Counted from the first letter of the stretch, positions 22,032 to 30,320 are shown. The stretch: DNA of 46,296 bases from Pedosphaera sp. (GCA_009695465.1 SIAW01000008.1:1-46296); one strand, 5' to 3'. Notes: generated by a model from the letters alone, not told the origin. Numbers and translations are program-made.

Positions 22032-22724
22032 ATGGGCCAGAAAACAAATCCCGTTGGGTTGCGCTTGGCGGTCAACAAAGACTGGAACTCCAAGTGGTAC
22101 GCCGACAAGAAAGAATTCCCGCGCCTGCTCGATGAGGATCGGCGCATCCGCGAGCTGCTCAAGAGCAAGCTCGAGGCGGCTGCCATCACCAAGATTTTCA
22201 TTGAACGCGCCACGGGCCGTTGCCGCATCAAGTTGCTGACCGCCCGCCCCGGCGTGGTGATCGGCCGTCGCGGCACGGAGATCGATAAGCTCAAGGAAGA
22301 TTTGGCCAAGATGACGGGCAAAGAGATCCACGTGGATATCGCCGAGGTGCGCCAGCCCGATTCCGACGCCCAGCTCGTCGCCGAGAATATTGCCATGCAG
22401 TTGGAGCGCCGCATCGCTTTCCGTCGCGCCATGAAGAAGGCCATGCAGATGGCCATGGACGTCGGCGCTGAAGGCATACGCATCCGGTTGGCCGGACGCT
22501 TGGGCGGTTCTGAAATCGCCCGCGTGGAGCAATATCTCAAGGGCCGCGTGCCGTTGCACACGCTGCGCGCGAACATTGATTACGGATTCACCGAGGCATC
22601 CACGCAACAGGGGCTGATCGGCATCAAGGTTTGGATTTGCAAGGGCGATGAACAGCCGCGCAAGGCCGGCCGCCAGATGGTGCTGGAGAATGAGCCTGCC
22701 GCCGCCACGCCCCAATCACGATAA
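22032..22724 (+). CDS. rpsC: Small-subunit ribosomal protein S3
   Basis: S3 forms part of the mRNA entry channel with helicase activity. The 230 residues start MGQKTNPVGLRL. A KH domain has GVVIGRRG at 74-81. The C-terminal domain contains RRAMKKAMQMAMDVGAEGIRI, AEIAR-like GSEIARVEQYLKGRVPLHTLRANIDYG, and IGIKVWICKG. A short Ala/Pro-rich tail follows. It sits between rplV and rplP as usual. Confidence 0.99.
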   Translation: MGQKTNPVGLRLAVNKDWNSKWYADKKEFPRLLDEDRRIRELLKSKLEAAAITKIFIERATGRCRIKLLTARPGVVIGRRGTEIDKLKEDLAKMTGKEIHVDIAEVRQPDSDAQLVAENIAMQLERRIAFRRAMKKAMQMAMDVGAEGIRIRLAGRLGGSEIARVEQYLKGRVPLHTLRANIDYGFTEASTQQGLIGIKVWICKGDEQPRKAGRQMVLENEPAAATPQSR

Positions 22725-22730
22725 TTTCAC

Positions 22731-23147
22731 ATGGCCACAACCCCAGATTTAACTAAACATCGCAAGATGCACCGCGGCAGCCGCGCGGGCATTGCGCGCC
22801 GCGGCCATACGGTGGCCTTTGGCCAGTTTGGCCTGCAGGCGTTGGAACGCTGCTGGATGACCACGCGCCAGATTGAGGCTGCGCGTCAGACGATTTCGCG
22901 CGCGATGAAGCGCCGCGGCAAGATGTGGATCCGCATCTTCCCGCAGCAATCGTACACCAAGAAGCCGTTGGAAGTCCGAATGGGTAAAGGTAAGGCCAAC
23001 ATCGAGGACTGGGTGGCGGTGATCCGCCCGGCGAACATTCTTTTTGAGATGGACGGCGTGCCGGAACCCGTGGCCAGAGAGGCCATGCGTCTGGCGGCGG
23101 CCAAGCTGCCAATGCGCACTCGGTTCATCACACGCGGTCACGCTTGA
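22731..23147 (+). CDS. rplP: Large-subunit ribosomal protein L16
   Basis: L16 organises the A-site region of the 50S subunit. The 138 residues contain the family core [46 protein letters not shown] and [15 protein letters not shown]. The first 12 residues ([12 protein letters not shown]) differ from the common M-L-x-P-K-R-x-K-x-R-K start, and ALERCWMT replaces the usual ALEPGWIT. The identification is certain. Its TGA overlaps the rpmC ATG by one base. Confidence 0.98.
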   Translation: MATTPDLTKHRKMHRGSRAGIARRGHTVAFGQFGLQALERCWMTTRQIEAARQTISRAMKRRGKMWIRIFPQQSYTKKPLEVRMGKGKANIEDWVAVIRPANILFEMDGVPEPVAREAMRLAAAKLPMRTRFITRGHA

Positions 23148-23392
23148 TGCCCATGAAGAAATCCGACATCAAAGAATTATCTGAAGTAGAACTGCAACGT
23201 CAGGCGCGGGACTTGCGCCTGGAAGTTTTTCAGTTGCGGCAATCGCATGCGCAGATTGGCAACAGCCAAGGCGGCGACTTTAAGGTGCATCAGTTGACGC
23301 TGAAACGCCGGCAAGTTGCGCGCATCGAAACGCGGTTGACACAATTGCATCGCGCCAAGGCCAAGGCCGCGGTGCCGGCCATCAAAGCTTGA
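23147..23392 (+). CDS. rpmC: Large-subunit ribosomal protein L29
   Basis: L29 lies near the tunnel exit beside L23. It is a two-helix protein: KKSDIKELSEVELQRQARDLRLEVFQLRQSHA, then a loop, then VHQLTLKRRQVARIETRLTQLH, with an Ala/Lys tail. I place the start at the ATG at 23147, which overlaps the rplP stop as ATG-in-TGATG; a second ATG at 23153 is equally possible. A TTG at 23144 is in frame too but less likely. The protein has 81 residues, slightly longer than average because of the tail. Confidence 0.95.
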   Translation: MPMKKSDIKELSEVELQRQARDLRLEVFQLRQSHAQIGNSQGGDFKVHQLTLKRRQVARIETRLTQLHRAKAKAAVPAIKA

Positions 23393-23406
23393 GCAGGAGA
23401 TCATTA

Positions 23407-23691
23407 ATGAGCGAGGTACAAACAACTCAACCCAATCGCAAAGAGCGCGAAGGCGAAGTGGTGTCGGACAAGATGAAGCAGACGATTGTCGTGCGCGTGA
23501 AGCGCCGCGTCCACCATCCGATCTATCGCAAGGCCATCACGCTCTCCAAGAAATTTTACGCCCACGATCCCAAGGACGAGGCGAAGACCGGTGATATGGT
23601 GATCATCCGCGAGACTCGGCCCATCTCCAAGCTCAAGCACTGGGAGTTGGTGAAGATTGTCCGTCGCGCCAACGTCGTTGCCCAAGCTTAA
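23407..23691 (+). CDS. rpsQ: Small-subunit ribosomal protein S17
   Basis: S17 binds 16S rRNA helix 11 early in assembly. The ATG at 23407 is preceded by an AGGAGA Shine-Dalgarno sequence, one of the best in the window, which decides it over an in-frame ATG at 23389. The 94 residues contain [39 protein letters not shown] and [24 protein letters not shown], all diagnostic. It closes the S10 cluster. Confidence 0.98.
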   Translation: MSEVQTTQPNRKEREGEVVSDKMKQTIVVRVKRRVHHPIYRKAITLSKKFYAHDPKDEAKTGDMVIIRETRPISKLKHWELVKIVRRANVVAQA

Positions 23692-23699
23692 GGACACGC

Positions 23700-24065
23700 A
23701 TGCTGCAAATACGATCCATCTGTGATGTGGCTGACAACACCGGCGCCAAGCGCGCGGCGGTGATCGGCGTGCTCGGGCGCAACAAGCGCTACGGCGAGAT
23801 TGGCGACATCATCAAGGTACACATCAAGGAAGCGGCCCCCGATGGCACGATCAAGAAGAGCGAGGTCGTCAACGCTGTCGTCGTGCGCACCAAGAAGGCG
23901 ATCCGGCGCAACGACGGTTCCTACGTGCGCTTTGACAACAACGCCATCGTGATTATTGACGCGGATTGCAATCCGCGCGGCACCCGCATCTTTGGTCCGG
24001 TGGCGCGTGAATTGCGCCAGAAGCGTTTCATGAAAATTATTTCCCTGGCCCCTGAGGTCATCTAA
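23700..24065 (+). CDS. rplN: Large-subunit ribosomal protein L14
   Basis: L14 forms an intersubunit bridge and binds L19. The 121 residues read [26 protein letters not shown], then [54 protein letters not shown], and SLAPEVI at the end, all typical. An AAGGA lies seven bases before the ATG. The gene starts the spc cluster without a break from rpsQ (eight bases). Confidence 0.99.
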   Translation: MLQIRSICDVADNTGAKRAAVIGVLGRNKRYGEIGDIIKVHIKEAAPDGTIKKSEVVNAVVVRTKKAIRRNDGSYVRFDNNAIVIIDADCNPRGTRIFGPVARELRQKRFMKIISLAPEVI

Positions 24066-24068
24066 ACC

Positions 24069-24374
24069 ATGGCTCGTCGTTACACACAAAATCAAGCCCC
24101 CGCCCGTCACGTTGCCCATGTGAAAGTGGGAGACGAGGTCGTCGTGCTCATTGGCAAGGATCGCAAAAAGCGCGGCAAGATCCGCGAGATCCTTACCAAG
24201 AAAGGCCGCGCGGTAGTGGAGAATCTGCAGCAGATCAAGAAACACACGCGCCGCAGCCAGACCCAGCCGCAAGGCGCTGTCGTGGAGCAGGACGGTTCCA
24301 TTCATATTTCCAACCTCATGCTCGCCGCCGAATATGACAGGCGTCGCGCGAAGCATCAGCCCGCGGCCAAGTAA
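24069..24374 (+). CDS. rplX: Large-subunit ribosomal protein L24
   Basis: L24 starts 50S assembly and lies at the tunnel exit. The KOW-type domain is clear: HVKVGDEVVVLIGKDRKKRGKIREILTKKGRAVVENLQQIKKHTR, followed by PQGAVVEQDGSIHISNLML. The protein has 101 residues with an 11-residue polar N-terminal tail (MARRYTQNQAP). It starts three bases after rplN. Confidence 0.97.
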   Translation: MARRYTQNQAPARHVAHVKVGDEVVVLIGKDRKKRGKIREILTKKGRAVVENLQQIKKHTRRSQTQPQGAVVEQDGSIHISNLMLAAEYDRRRAKHQPAAK

Positions 24375-24386
24375 GCCCAGCATCCG

Positions 24387-24953
24387 ATGAAAGCCCGACT
24401 TTACACCAAGTACAATAACGAGATTCGCCCAGCGATGATGAAAGATCGCGGGTATTCCAACGTGCATCAGGTGCCCAAGCTGGAAAAGGTGGTGCTCAAC
24501 ATGGGCGTCAGCGCCAGCCTGGAGAAATCCGCGATGGACGAGGCCGTGCGCGATCTCACCCTCATTTCCGGTCGCAAGCCGGTGGTGACCAAGTCCCGCA
24601 TGGCGATTGCCAATTTCAAGCTGCGTCAAGGGCAGGCGGTCGGTTGTTTTGTCACCCTGCGCCGCGAGGCGATGTACGAGTTTGTGGATCGCCTGACTTC
24701 GACGGCGCTGCCGTGCGTCCGCGATTTTCGCGGCATCAGCCCGCGCTCCTTTGACGGGCGCGGCAACTATTCGCTGGGCGTCTCGGACCAGACGATTTTC
24801 CCGGAGGTGGAGATTGAAAAAGTGAAGCGCCAGCAGGGGCTGGACATCACGTTTGTCACCTCGGCAACCTCCGACGATGAGGCGCGCGATCTGCTCACCC
24901 GACTCGGCATGCCTTTTTCCGCCCCCCCGGCGACTGCCGCCGCAGCTCACTAG
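24387..24953 (+). CDS. rplE: Large-subunit ribosomal protein L5
   Basis: L5 binds 5S rRNA and contacts P-site tRNA and S13. The 188 residues contain LYTKYNNEIRPAMMKDRGYSNVHQVPKLEKVVLNMGV, SRMAIANFKLRQGQAVGCFVTLR, the RDFRGIS segment, DGRGNYSLGVSDQTIFPEV, and TFVTSATSDDEARDLLTRLGMPF. The tail SAPPATAAAAH is slightly extended. It is between rplX and rpsN as usual. Confidence 0.98.
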   Translation: MKARLYTKYNNEIRPAMMKDRGYSNVHQVPKLEKVVLNMGVSASLEKSAMDEAVRDLTLISGRKPVVTKSRMAIANFKLRQGQAVGCFVTLRREAMYEFVDRLTSTALPCVRDFRGISPRSFDGRGNYSLGVSDQTIFPEVEIEKVKRQQGLDITFVTSATSDDEARDLLTRLGMPFSAPPATAAAAH

Positions 24954-24970
24954 ACCCAAACTGATCTGAT

Positions 24971-25240
24971 ATGGCCAAAGTATCCTGGACTGAACGTAAC
25001 GACCGCAAGCGCCGCACGGTGGCCAAGTTTGCCGCCAAGCGCGCCGAACTGAAGGCCAAGGGCGACTACGCCGGCCTGTCCCAGTTGCCGCGCGATGCCA
25101 GCCCGACACGGCTGGTCAACCGCTGCAACGTCACTGGCCGTCGCCACGCGCACATGCGCAAGTTTGGCGTGAGCCGTATGACGTTCCGCGAGGCGGCATT
25201 AAACGGGATGATTCCCGGTGTGACGAAAGCGAGCTGGTAA
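24971..25240 (+). CDS. rpsN: Small-subunit ribosomal protein S14, zinc-free long form
   Basis: S14 is in the 30S head. At 89 residues it is the longer C-minus form: the [23 protein letters not shown] segment keeps one cysteine and lacks the four-cysteine zinc site of the short form. The N-terminal helix has [23 protein letters not shown]. The end [11 protein letters not shown] is typical. It sits between rplE and rpsH as expected. Confidence 0.98.
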   Translation: MAKVSWTERNDRKRRTVAKFAAKRAELKAKGDYAGLSQLPRDASPTRLVNRCNVTGRRHAHMRKFGVSRMTFREAALNGMIPGVTKASW

Positions 25241-25244
25241 TTTT

Positions 25245-25628
25245 ATGGATCCGATTGCAGACATGTTGACCAGCGTGCGTAACGGCAGCCAGGCGTTGTT
25301 GCCCGTCGTGCTCGTGCCCCACTCCAAGATGAAGGAGAGCATCGCGCGCATCCTCAAGCGCGAAGGCTACATCATCGAATTTGGTGTGGAGGGCGACAAA
25401 TTGAAGAAGCTCAAGATGACCCTCAAGTATCGCGGCCGCAAAGGTGTGATCGAGGGTCTGCGCCGCATCAGCACACCGGGCCTGCGCCAGTATGTGCCGT
25501 CGCAGGAAATTCCGCGCGTGTTGGGCGGCTTGGGAGTCGCTATTATGTCCACCTCCAAAGGGGTGATGAGCGGCGCCGATGCGCGCCGGGAAAATTTGGG
25601 TGGCGAAGTGCTCTGCCACGTTTGGTAA
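25245..25628 (+). CDS. rpsH: Small-subunit ribosomal protein S8
   Basis: S8 binds the central domain of 16S rRNA; in Escherichia coli it represses the spc operon at rplE. The 127 residues show DPIADMLTSVRNGSQALLPVVLVPHSKMKESIARILKREGYI, RGRKGVIEGLRRISTPGLRQYV, and the C-terminal LGVAIMSTSKGVMSGADARRENLGGEVLCHVW. The start is four bases after rpsN. Confidence 0.98.
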   Translation: MDPIADMLTSVRNGSQALLPVVLVPHSKMKESIARILKREGYIIEFGVEGDKLKKLKMTLKYRGRKGVIEGLRRISTPGLRQYVPSQEIPRVLGGLGVAIMSTSKGVMSGADARRENLGGEVLCHVW

Positions 25629-25640
25629 GAAAGAATCACG

Positions 25641-26177
25641 ATGTCGAAGATTGGAAAAACCCCCATTGCAGTACCGGACAAGGTGAAGGTCACCCTCACC
25701 GGGCGTCGCGTGGCCGTGGAAGGAGCCAAGGGCAAGCTGGCGATGGAATTGCCGGCGCACACCACCGCCGTGTTGGCCGAAGGCAAACTGTTGGTCAGCC
25801 GCGATGGTGACAACGCCAAGGCCCGCGCCATGCACGGTCTTTGCCGCGCGCTCATCAACAACATGGTGCGCGGCGTGCACACCGGTTTTGAGAAGCGGCT
25901 GGAAATTCAAGGCGTCGGCTTCAAGGCCGCCGTGCAGGGCAAAATAGTTAACTTGCAGGTGGGCTACTCCCATCCGATCAACCACGCCATCCCCGATCAG
26001 ATCAAGGTGACGGTGGATCAGAACACCAAGATTCACATCGAAGGCCCGGACAAACAGGTCGTGGGCCAGCTCGCTGCCGAGCTGCGCGCGTATTACCCGC
26101 CAGAGCCGTACAAAGGCAAGGGCGTGCGGTACGTGGGCGAGATCGTGGAGCGCAAGAAGGGCAAGCGCGAGCAATAG
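25641..26177 (+). CDS. rplF: Large-subunit ribosomal protein L6
   Basis: L6 lies near the factor-binding site below the L7/L12 stalk. Two repeated domains are seen in 178 residues: the first begins MSKIGKTPIAVPDKVKVTLTGRRVAVEGAKGKL, and the second contains RLEIQGVGFKAAVQGKIVNLQVGYSHPI, with the ending PPEPYKGKGVRYVGEIVERKKGK, the PROSITE-type L6 signature. AAGAAAG upstream is a weak ribosome-binding site. Confidence 0.99.
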   Translation: MSKIGKTPIAVPDKVKVTLTGRRVAVEGAKGKLAMELPAHTTAVLAEGKLLVSRDGDNAKARAMHGLCRALINNMVRGVHTGFEKRLEIQGVGFKAAVQGKIVNLQVGYSHPINHAIPDQIKVTVDQNTKIHIEGPDKQVVGQLAAELRAYYPPEPYKGKGVRYVGEIVERKKGKREQ

Positions 26178-26207
26178 GCCGTAACCCGCAAGAACAATTT
26201 TACTGGA

Positions 26208-26567
26208 ATGAAACCACAGATCAAACAGCAGCGCGAACAACGTCGGCGCTGGAGCGTGCGCAAACGGATCGTCGGCACTGCCGCGCGCCCGCGCATGAGC
26301 GTTCGCTTTACCGGCAAGAACATCCACGTGCAGTTTGTGGACGACGCCACTGGGCACACCTTGGTCCACGCCAACACCCTGAAGAAGGATGCGGGCGCCA
26401 AGTCCAGAGCCAACAAGGAATGCGCCGGGCAACTGGGCAAGACGGCTGCGGCGGCGGCGTTGGAAAAAGGCATCAAGCAGGTCGTGTTCGACCGTAGCGG
26501 CTCTCAGTACCACGGCAAAGTGGAAGTGCTGGCTCAGGCCGCGCGTGAGGCCGGACTGATTTTCTAG
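26208..26567 (+). CDS. rplR: Large-subunit ribosomal protein L18
   Basis: L18 binds 5S rRNA with L5 and L25. The 119-residue protein has a basic N-terminus MKPQIKQQREQRRRWSVRKRIVGTAARPRMSVRFTGKNIHVQFVDD, then the helix containing AAAAALEKGIKQVVFDRSGSQYHGKVEVLAQAAREAGL, typical of the family. It begins 30 bases after rplF without a clear Shine-Dalgarno sequence. Confidence 0.98.
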   Translation: MKPQIKQQREQRRRWSVRKRIVGTAARPRMSVRFTGKNIHVQFVDDATGHTLVHANTLKKDAGAKSRANKECAGQLGKTAAAAALEKGIKQVVFDRSGSQYHGKVEVLAQAAREAGLIF

Positions 26568-26598
26568 CAACCCCCCGATACGCAATACAGGATTTAAC

Positions 26599-27300
26599 GT
26601 GGCCGAAGAAACAAAACCCGCAGTGAATGTTCAAGCTCCCAGCGATGCAGCTGCGCCCGCGGCGCAAGGTGGTCGTGGCGGTGCTGGAGGTCGTGGTGGT
26701 GGGCCTGGAGGTCGCGGTGGTGGGCCTGGAGGTCGCGGAGGATTTGGCGGTGGACAGCGCCGTGGCGGCGGACGTCCGCAGCGCCCGCAACGAGAAGAAC
26801 GCGCCGATGGTTTGGTGGACAAGGTTCTGTTCATCAACCGTTCCACCAAGGTGGTAAAGGGCGGCCGTCGTTTTGGATTTAGCGCACTCATCGTGGCCGG
26901 TGACCAAAAAGGGCGCGTGGGTTTGGGCTTGGGCAAAGGCCGTGAAGTGGCTGATGCCATCCGCAAAGGCACCGACAGCGCACGCTTGGTCTGTCAGTCT
27001 TCAGAGCCGATGTCGCTGCAAGGCCAGACCTTGCCGCACGAAGTTCTCGCAGTGTTCAGCGGCGCGCGTGTGCTCTTGCGCCCCGCATCGCCCGGTACCG
27101 GATTGATTGCCGGCAAGATCGTGCGCGCCGTGTTGGAAGCTGCCGGCGTGAAGGATGTCCTCACAAAATCAATGGGTTCTTCCAATGCTGCCAACGTCGC
27201 CAAGGCCACCTTGCAGGGTCTGCGCGGATTGCGTTTGCCGGCGCAGGTGTACGAGCTGCGCGGGATTCAACGCAAGGTCAAGGAAACCCCAGCCAAGTAA
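26599..27300 (+). CDS. rpsE: Ribosomal protein S5 with Gly/Arg-rich N-terminal extension
   Basis: S5 helps decoding accuracy and the mRNA entry channel. The core (about residues 68-225) is typical: DGLVDKVLFINRSTKVVKGGRRFGFSALIVAGDQKGRVGLGLGKGREV, and later PASPGTGLIAGKIVRAVLEAAGVKDVLTKSMGSSN. Ahead of it lies an extension in which residues 24-58 are almost only Gly, Arg and Pro in RGG-like repeats, encoded by a 21-base tandem repeat. Total length is 233 against about 165 usually. The start is GTG at 26599. RGG tails commonly bind RNA, so extra rRNA or mRNA contacts are plausible but unproved. Confidence 0.96.
   Translation: MAEETKPAVNVQAPSDAAAPAAQGGRGGAGGRGGGPGGRGGGPGGRGGFGGGQRRGGGRPQRPQREERADGLVDKVLFINRSTKVVKGGRRFGFSALIVAGDQKGRVGLGLGKGREVADAIRKGTDSARLVCQSSEPMSLQGQTLPHEVLAVFSGARVLLRPASPGTGLIAGKIVRAVLEAAGVKDVLTKSMGSSNAANVAKATLQGLRGLRLPAQVYELRGIQRKVKETPAK
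26689..26741 (+). repeat. 21-base tandem repeat inside rpsE
   Basis: Two consecutive units at 26689-26709 and 26710-26730 differ at one base (T/C in the sixth position), and a third, partial unit follows. The period is a multiple of three, so each unit adds seven residues (G-R-G-G-G-P-G). The number of units could vary between strains by slippage without breaking the frame. Confidence 0.85.
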
Positions 27301-27305
27301 TTTCT

Positions 27306-27791
27306 ATGCGATTGCACACTCTCAAACCCCGCGAAGGATCCACCCATCGCAGCAACCGCTTCGGGCGCGGTACCGGCAGCGGTCATGGTAAGACCTCCGG
27401 CCGTGGTCACAAGGGACAGGGATCGCGTTCCGGCAGCAGCACGCGGCCGGGCTTCGAAGGCGGCCAGATGCCCTTGGCGCGCCGTCTGCCCAAGCGCGGT
27501 TTTAGCAACGCGCAGTTTTGCACGGAGTATCTGCCGGTGAACTTGGATTCGCTGGAACAACATTTTGCCGCTGGGGCGACGGTGGACGTCGCCGCGATGC
27601 GCAAAGCGGGGTTGGCCAATGGCCGCTCCGATGGCATCAAGATTCTCGGAGTAGGCAAGCTCACCAAGAAACTCACGGTGGTGGCCCATCGGTTCAGCAA
27701 AACCGCCCGCGAAGCGATCGAGAAGGTCGGAGGCGTTTGCGAACAGGTGGTCAGACCGAAGGCGGCACCGAGGGTGGCTTCGAAGAAGTAA
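27306..27791 (+). CDS. rplO: Large-subunit ribosomal protein L15
   Basis: L15 is a late-assembly 50S protein. The N-terminal glycine-rich segment MRLHTLKPREGSTHRSNRFGRGTGSGHGKTSGRGHKGQGSRSG and LPKRGFSN identify it, and KAGLANGRSDGIKILGVGKLTKKLTVVAHRFSKTAREAIEKVGG closes the core. It starts five bases after rpsE; the rpmD gene for L30, which normally lies between them, is missing. Confidence 0.98.
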   Translation: MRLHTLKPREGSTHRSNRFGRGTGSGHGKTSGRGHKGQGSRSGSSTRPGFEGGQMPLARRLPKRGFSNAQFCTEYLPVNLDSLEQHFAAGATVDVAAMRKAGLANGRSDGIKILGVGKLTKKLTVVAHRFSKTAREAIEKVGGVCEQVVRPKAAPRVASKK

Positions 27792-27804
27792 CTGAAGTGG
27801 GCGC

Positions 27805-29226
27805 ATGATTTCCGTCTCCGACACATTCCGGAATTTTTTCACGACGCTGGGGAATTGTTTTACCATCCCCGAGCTGCGTTCGCGCCTGTTCTTCACGATG
27901 GTGCTGCTGGCTGTCACGCGGTTGGTCGCCATCATCCCGGTGCCCGGACTGGACGGCGAGATTCTGGCCAACGCATTTCAGGAGCTGCGCGACAAAGAGG
28001 CCAAGGCCGAGGGCGGCCCCAGCCTGCTGGGTTTGTACAGCCTGTTCACCGGCGGCGCGTTGGAGCGTTGCGGATTGGCTTCGCTGGGCATCATGCCCTA
28101 CATCAGCGCGACGATCATCCTGCAGCTCATGACAGCCGTGATGCCCGGACTGTCCAAGCTGGCGCGTGAAGAAGGCGGGCGCACGAAGATCGTCCAGTAC
28201 GGCCGCTACCTGACGGTGTTGCTCTGCCTCGGGCAAGGTTTTGTGATGGCGATGGGCTGGGAAAATCCGGAGAAAGTTTTTCAGGGGCTGAAGCTCGACG
28301 GGGAGTTGGTGCGCGATCCAGGGTTGTGGTATCGCATCCAGACGATGCTCATGCTGACCACCGGCACGCTGTTGCTGATGTGGTTGGGCGAACAGATCAC
28401 CGAGCGCGGCGTGGGCAACGGCGTGTCACTCGTCATCACCACGGGCATCTTGGCCCGGGCCGATCAGGCGATCGGTGAATTCTGGGGAATGTTCTTCGGC
28501 GATACTGCCACCCACGGCGGATTCTTTGCCATCATGCTGCTGGCGATGTTGCTGGCGGTGGTGGCCGGTGTCATTGCGATGACGCAGGCGCAGCGCAAGA
28601 TTCCCGTGCAGTACGCCCAGCGCACCAAAGGCGGCAAGATGTATCAGGGCGGCAGCTCGTTCATGCCGTTGCGGGTGAATTACGCGGGCGTGATGCCCAT
28701 CATTTTCGCGCAGGCCATCCTGATGTTCCCGCAGGCCATCTTTCAATTTCTAGCTGGGGTATTCACCACGGGTACTTTTCTGAATGACGCGTTCTCCACA
28801 TTGGCACTCAAGCTCAACTACGGCAGCCCGTGGTTTTTGGTGCTGGAAGGATTGATGATCCTGTTCTTCTCCTATTTCTGGGTGGCTACACAATTCAACG
28901 AGCGGCAGATCGCCGATGACCTCAAGAAATACGGCGGCTACATTCCCGGCATCCGCCCCGGCGACGCCACGATGAATTTCCTGCACCACGCGATGAGCCG
29001 GATCACGTTGGCCGGTGCCATCTTCCTGATGGTCATCGCCATCATCCCGACGCTCTTGAACAACTGGATGAATATCCCCTTCAGTGTGGCCACCTTTTTG
29101 GGTGGCACCAGCGTGCTCATCTCCGTGGGCGTGATGCTCGACACGATGCGGCAGATCGAGTCGCACCTGATGATGCGCCACTACGACGGGTTTCTGGGCA
29201 AGGGCAAGGTTCGCGGTCGAAGCTAA
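27805..29226 (+). CDS. secY: Protein translocase channel subunit SecY
   Basis: SecY forms the protein-conducting channel of the inner membrane. The 473 residues give the expected ten membrane segments. Diagnostic sequences are SLGIMPYISATIILQLM (second segment region), the RKIPVQYAQRTKGGKMYQGGSSFMPLRVNYAGVMPIIFAQAI cytoplasmic loop and following segment, and KKYGGYIPGIRPGDAT in the last large cytoplasmic loop. The plug region carries GGALERCGLASLG. It follows rplO by 13 bases; SecE is encoded about 24 kb upstream in the same run. Confidence 0.98.
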   Translation: MISVSDTFRNFFTTLGNCFTIPELRSRLFFTMVLLAVTRLVAIIPVPGLDGEILANAFQELRDKEAKAEGGPSLLGLYSLFTGGALERCGLASLGIMPYISATIILQLMTAVMPGLSKLAREEGGRTKIVQYGRYLTVLLCLGQGFVMAMGWENPEKVFQGLKLDGELVRDPGLWYRIQTMLMLTTGTLLLMWLGEQITERGVGNGVSLVITTGILARADQAIGEFWGMFFGDTATHGGFFAIMLLAMLLAVVAGVIAMTQAQRKIPVQYAQRTKGGKMYQGGSSFMPLRVNYAGVMPIIFAQAILMFPQAIFQFLAGVFTTGTFLNDAFSTLALKLNYGSPWFLVLEGLMILFFSYFWVATQFNERQIADDLKKYGGYIPGIRPGDATMNFLHHAMSRITLAGAIFLMVIAIIPTLLNNWMNIPFSVATFLGGTSVLISVGVMLDTMRQIESHLMMRHYDGFLGKGKVRGRS

Positions 29227-29242
29227 TCGTTGACGCACGACC

Positions 29243-30022
29243 ATGATCATCATCAAAAGCAAACTGGAGCAGGAAGCCATGCGCGTCGCAGGGCATGCGG
29301 CTGGCCAGGTGCTGGAGGATGTGGCGGGGTTTGTCGCGCCAGGCCGCAGCACCAAAGAGATTGATGAGTTTGCGGCCGAACGCATCCGGCATTACGGCGG
29401 CACCAGTGCGTTTCTGGGCTACCGCAATTATCCGTGCCACATCTGCATCTCGGTGAACGAGGAAGTGGTGCATGGACTGGCCAGCGACCGCCGGCTGCGA
29501 CTGGGCGACATCGTCAGCTTGGATGTGGGCGTGAAGAAGGACGGCTTCATCGGCGACACCGCGCGCACGGTGCCGGTGGGCCCGTGTGACTTTGAAAAGC
29601 AAAAATTGATTGATGTCACTCAGCAGGCCTTGTACGATGGAATTTCGTGCGCGTTGTCCGGCAACCGGGTGAAAGACATCTCCCGCGCCGTGCAAAATTG
29701 CGTGGAGGCCAGCGGCTTTAGCGTCGTGCGCGAATTTGTCGGGCACGGTGTGGGTCGCACGGTTCATGAGGATCCGCAGATACCGAATTTTGTCAGTGCC
29801 GGTCTCTCGCCGGAATTGCGGCCCGGTATGGCCTTGGCGATTGAGCCGATGGTCAACGCCGGAACCGCCGCGGTGAAGTGCCTGCGCGACGGCTGGACGG
29901 TGGTGACTCGCGACGAGCGGCTCTCGGCGCATTTTGAACATACCGTATTGGTGACCGAAGGTGAGCCGGAGATTTTGACATGCCTGGAGAAGAAGCCATC
30001 GAGGCTGAAGGCGTTGTCGTAA
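29243..30022 (+). CDS. map: Type I methionine aminopeptidase
   Basis: This enzyme removes the initiator methionine from new proteins when the second residue is small. The 259 residues have all five metal ligands of the pita-bread fold: D94 and D105 (SLDVGVKKDGFIGDT), H168 (GHGVGRTVHEDP), E201 (ALAIEPMV) and E232 (HFEHTVLVTE), with substrate-binding H77. It follows secY by 16 bases; adk, often between them, is absent. Its last 43 bases overlap the start of infA in another frame. Confidence 0.97.
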   Translation: MIIIKSKLEQEAMRVAGHAAGQVLEDVAGFVAPGRSTKEIDEFAAERIRHYGGTSAFLGYRNYPCHICISVNEEVVHGLASDRRLRLGDIVSLDVGVKKDGFIGDTARTVPVGPCDFEKQKLIDVTQQALYDGISCALSGNRVKDISRAVQNCVEASGFSVVREFVGHGVGRTVHEDPQIPNFVSAGLSPELRPGMALAIEPMVNAGTAAVKCLRDGWTVVTRDERLSAHFEHTVLVTEGEPEILTCLEKKPSRLKALS

Positions 30023-30183
30023 AGAATTTGGGCGGGGGCCGCTGCTGGTTGGAATTGGCCAATGGCCACCGACTGCTGGCCCATGCCACACGGAAAACAA
30101 AGCAGCCACTGACTGCCACTGAAGGCGGTCGGTTGCGGGTGCAAGTGTCACCCTTCGATATGTCAAAGGGCAGGATTATTTAG
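29980..30183 (+). CDS. infA: Translation initiation factor IF-1
   Basis: IF-1 is a small OB-fold protein that occupies the A site during initiation. The 67 residues read [32 protein letters not shown] and finish [14 protein letters not shown]. The usual HISGKMR segment is replaced by HATRKTKQ, and the usual basic tail after GRI is missing, so it is a divergent IF-1. The ATG at 29980 fits the family N-terminus and forces a 43-base overlap with map, an unusually long one. The map-infA-rpmJ-rpsM order supports the call. Confidence 0.92.
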   Translation: MPGEEAIEAEGVVVKNLGGGRCWLELANGHRLLAHATRKTKQPLTATEGGRLRVQVSPFDMSKGRII

Positions 30184-30203
30184 GAAGCGATAAGGTAAAA
30201 AAC

Positions 30204-30317
30204 ATGAAGGTGCGTGCGTCAGTCAAACGGATTTGCGAACACTGCCGGGTGGTCCGGCGGCAAGGCGTCATCCGTGTCATCTGCAAAAACAAACGTCACA
30301 AACAACGCCAAGGTTAA
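30204..30317 (+). CDS. rpmJ: Large-subunit ribosomal protein L36
   Basis: This 37-residue gene encodes the zinc-ribbon form of L36: [19 protein letters not shown], then [13 protein letters not shown], with zinc ligands C11, C14, C27 and H32. It lies 20 bases after infA and three bases before rpsM, the standard position. The protein is in a loop near 23S helices of the 50S subunit and is among the last to be assembled. The presence of all four ligands makes this the C-plus paralogue type, expected to dominate under zinc sufficiency. Confidence 0.98.
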   Translation: MKVRASVKRICEHCRVVRRQGVIRVICKNKRHKQRQG

Positions 30318-30320
30318 GCT

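Noticed and set aside
26689-26741. Short tandem repeat considered as a CRISPR array or mobile-element remnant
   Set aside because: The units are contiguous, in frame with rpsE and have no spacers; they are a coding repeat.
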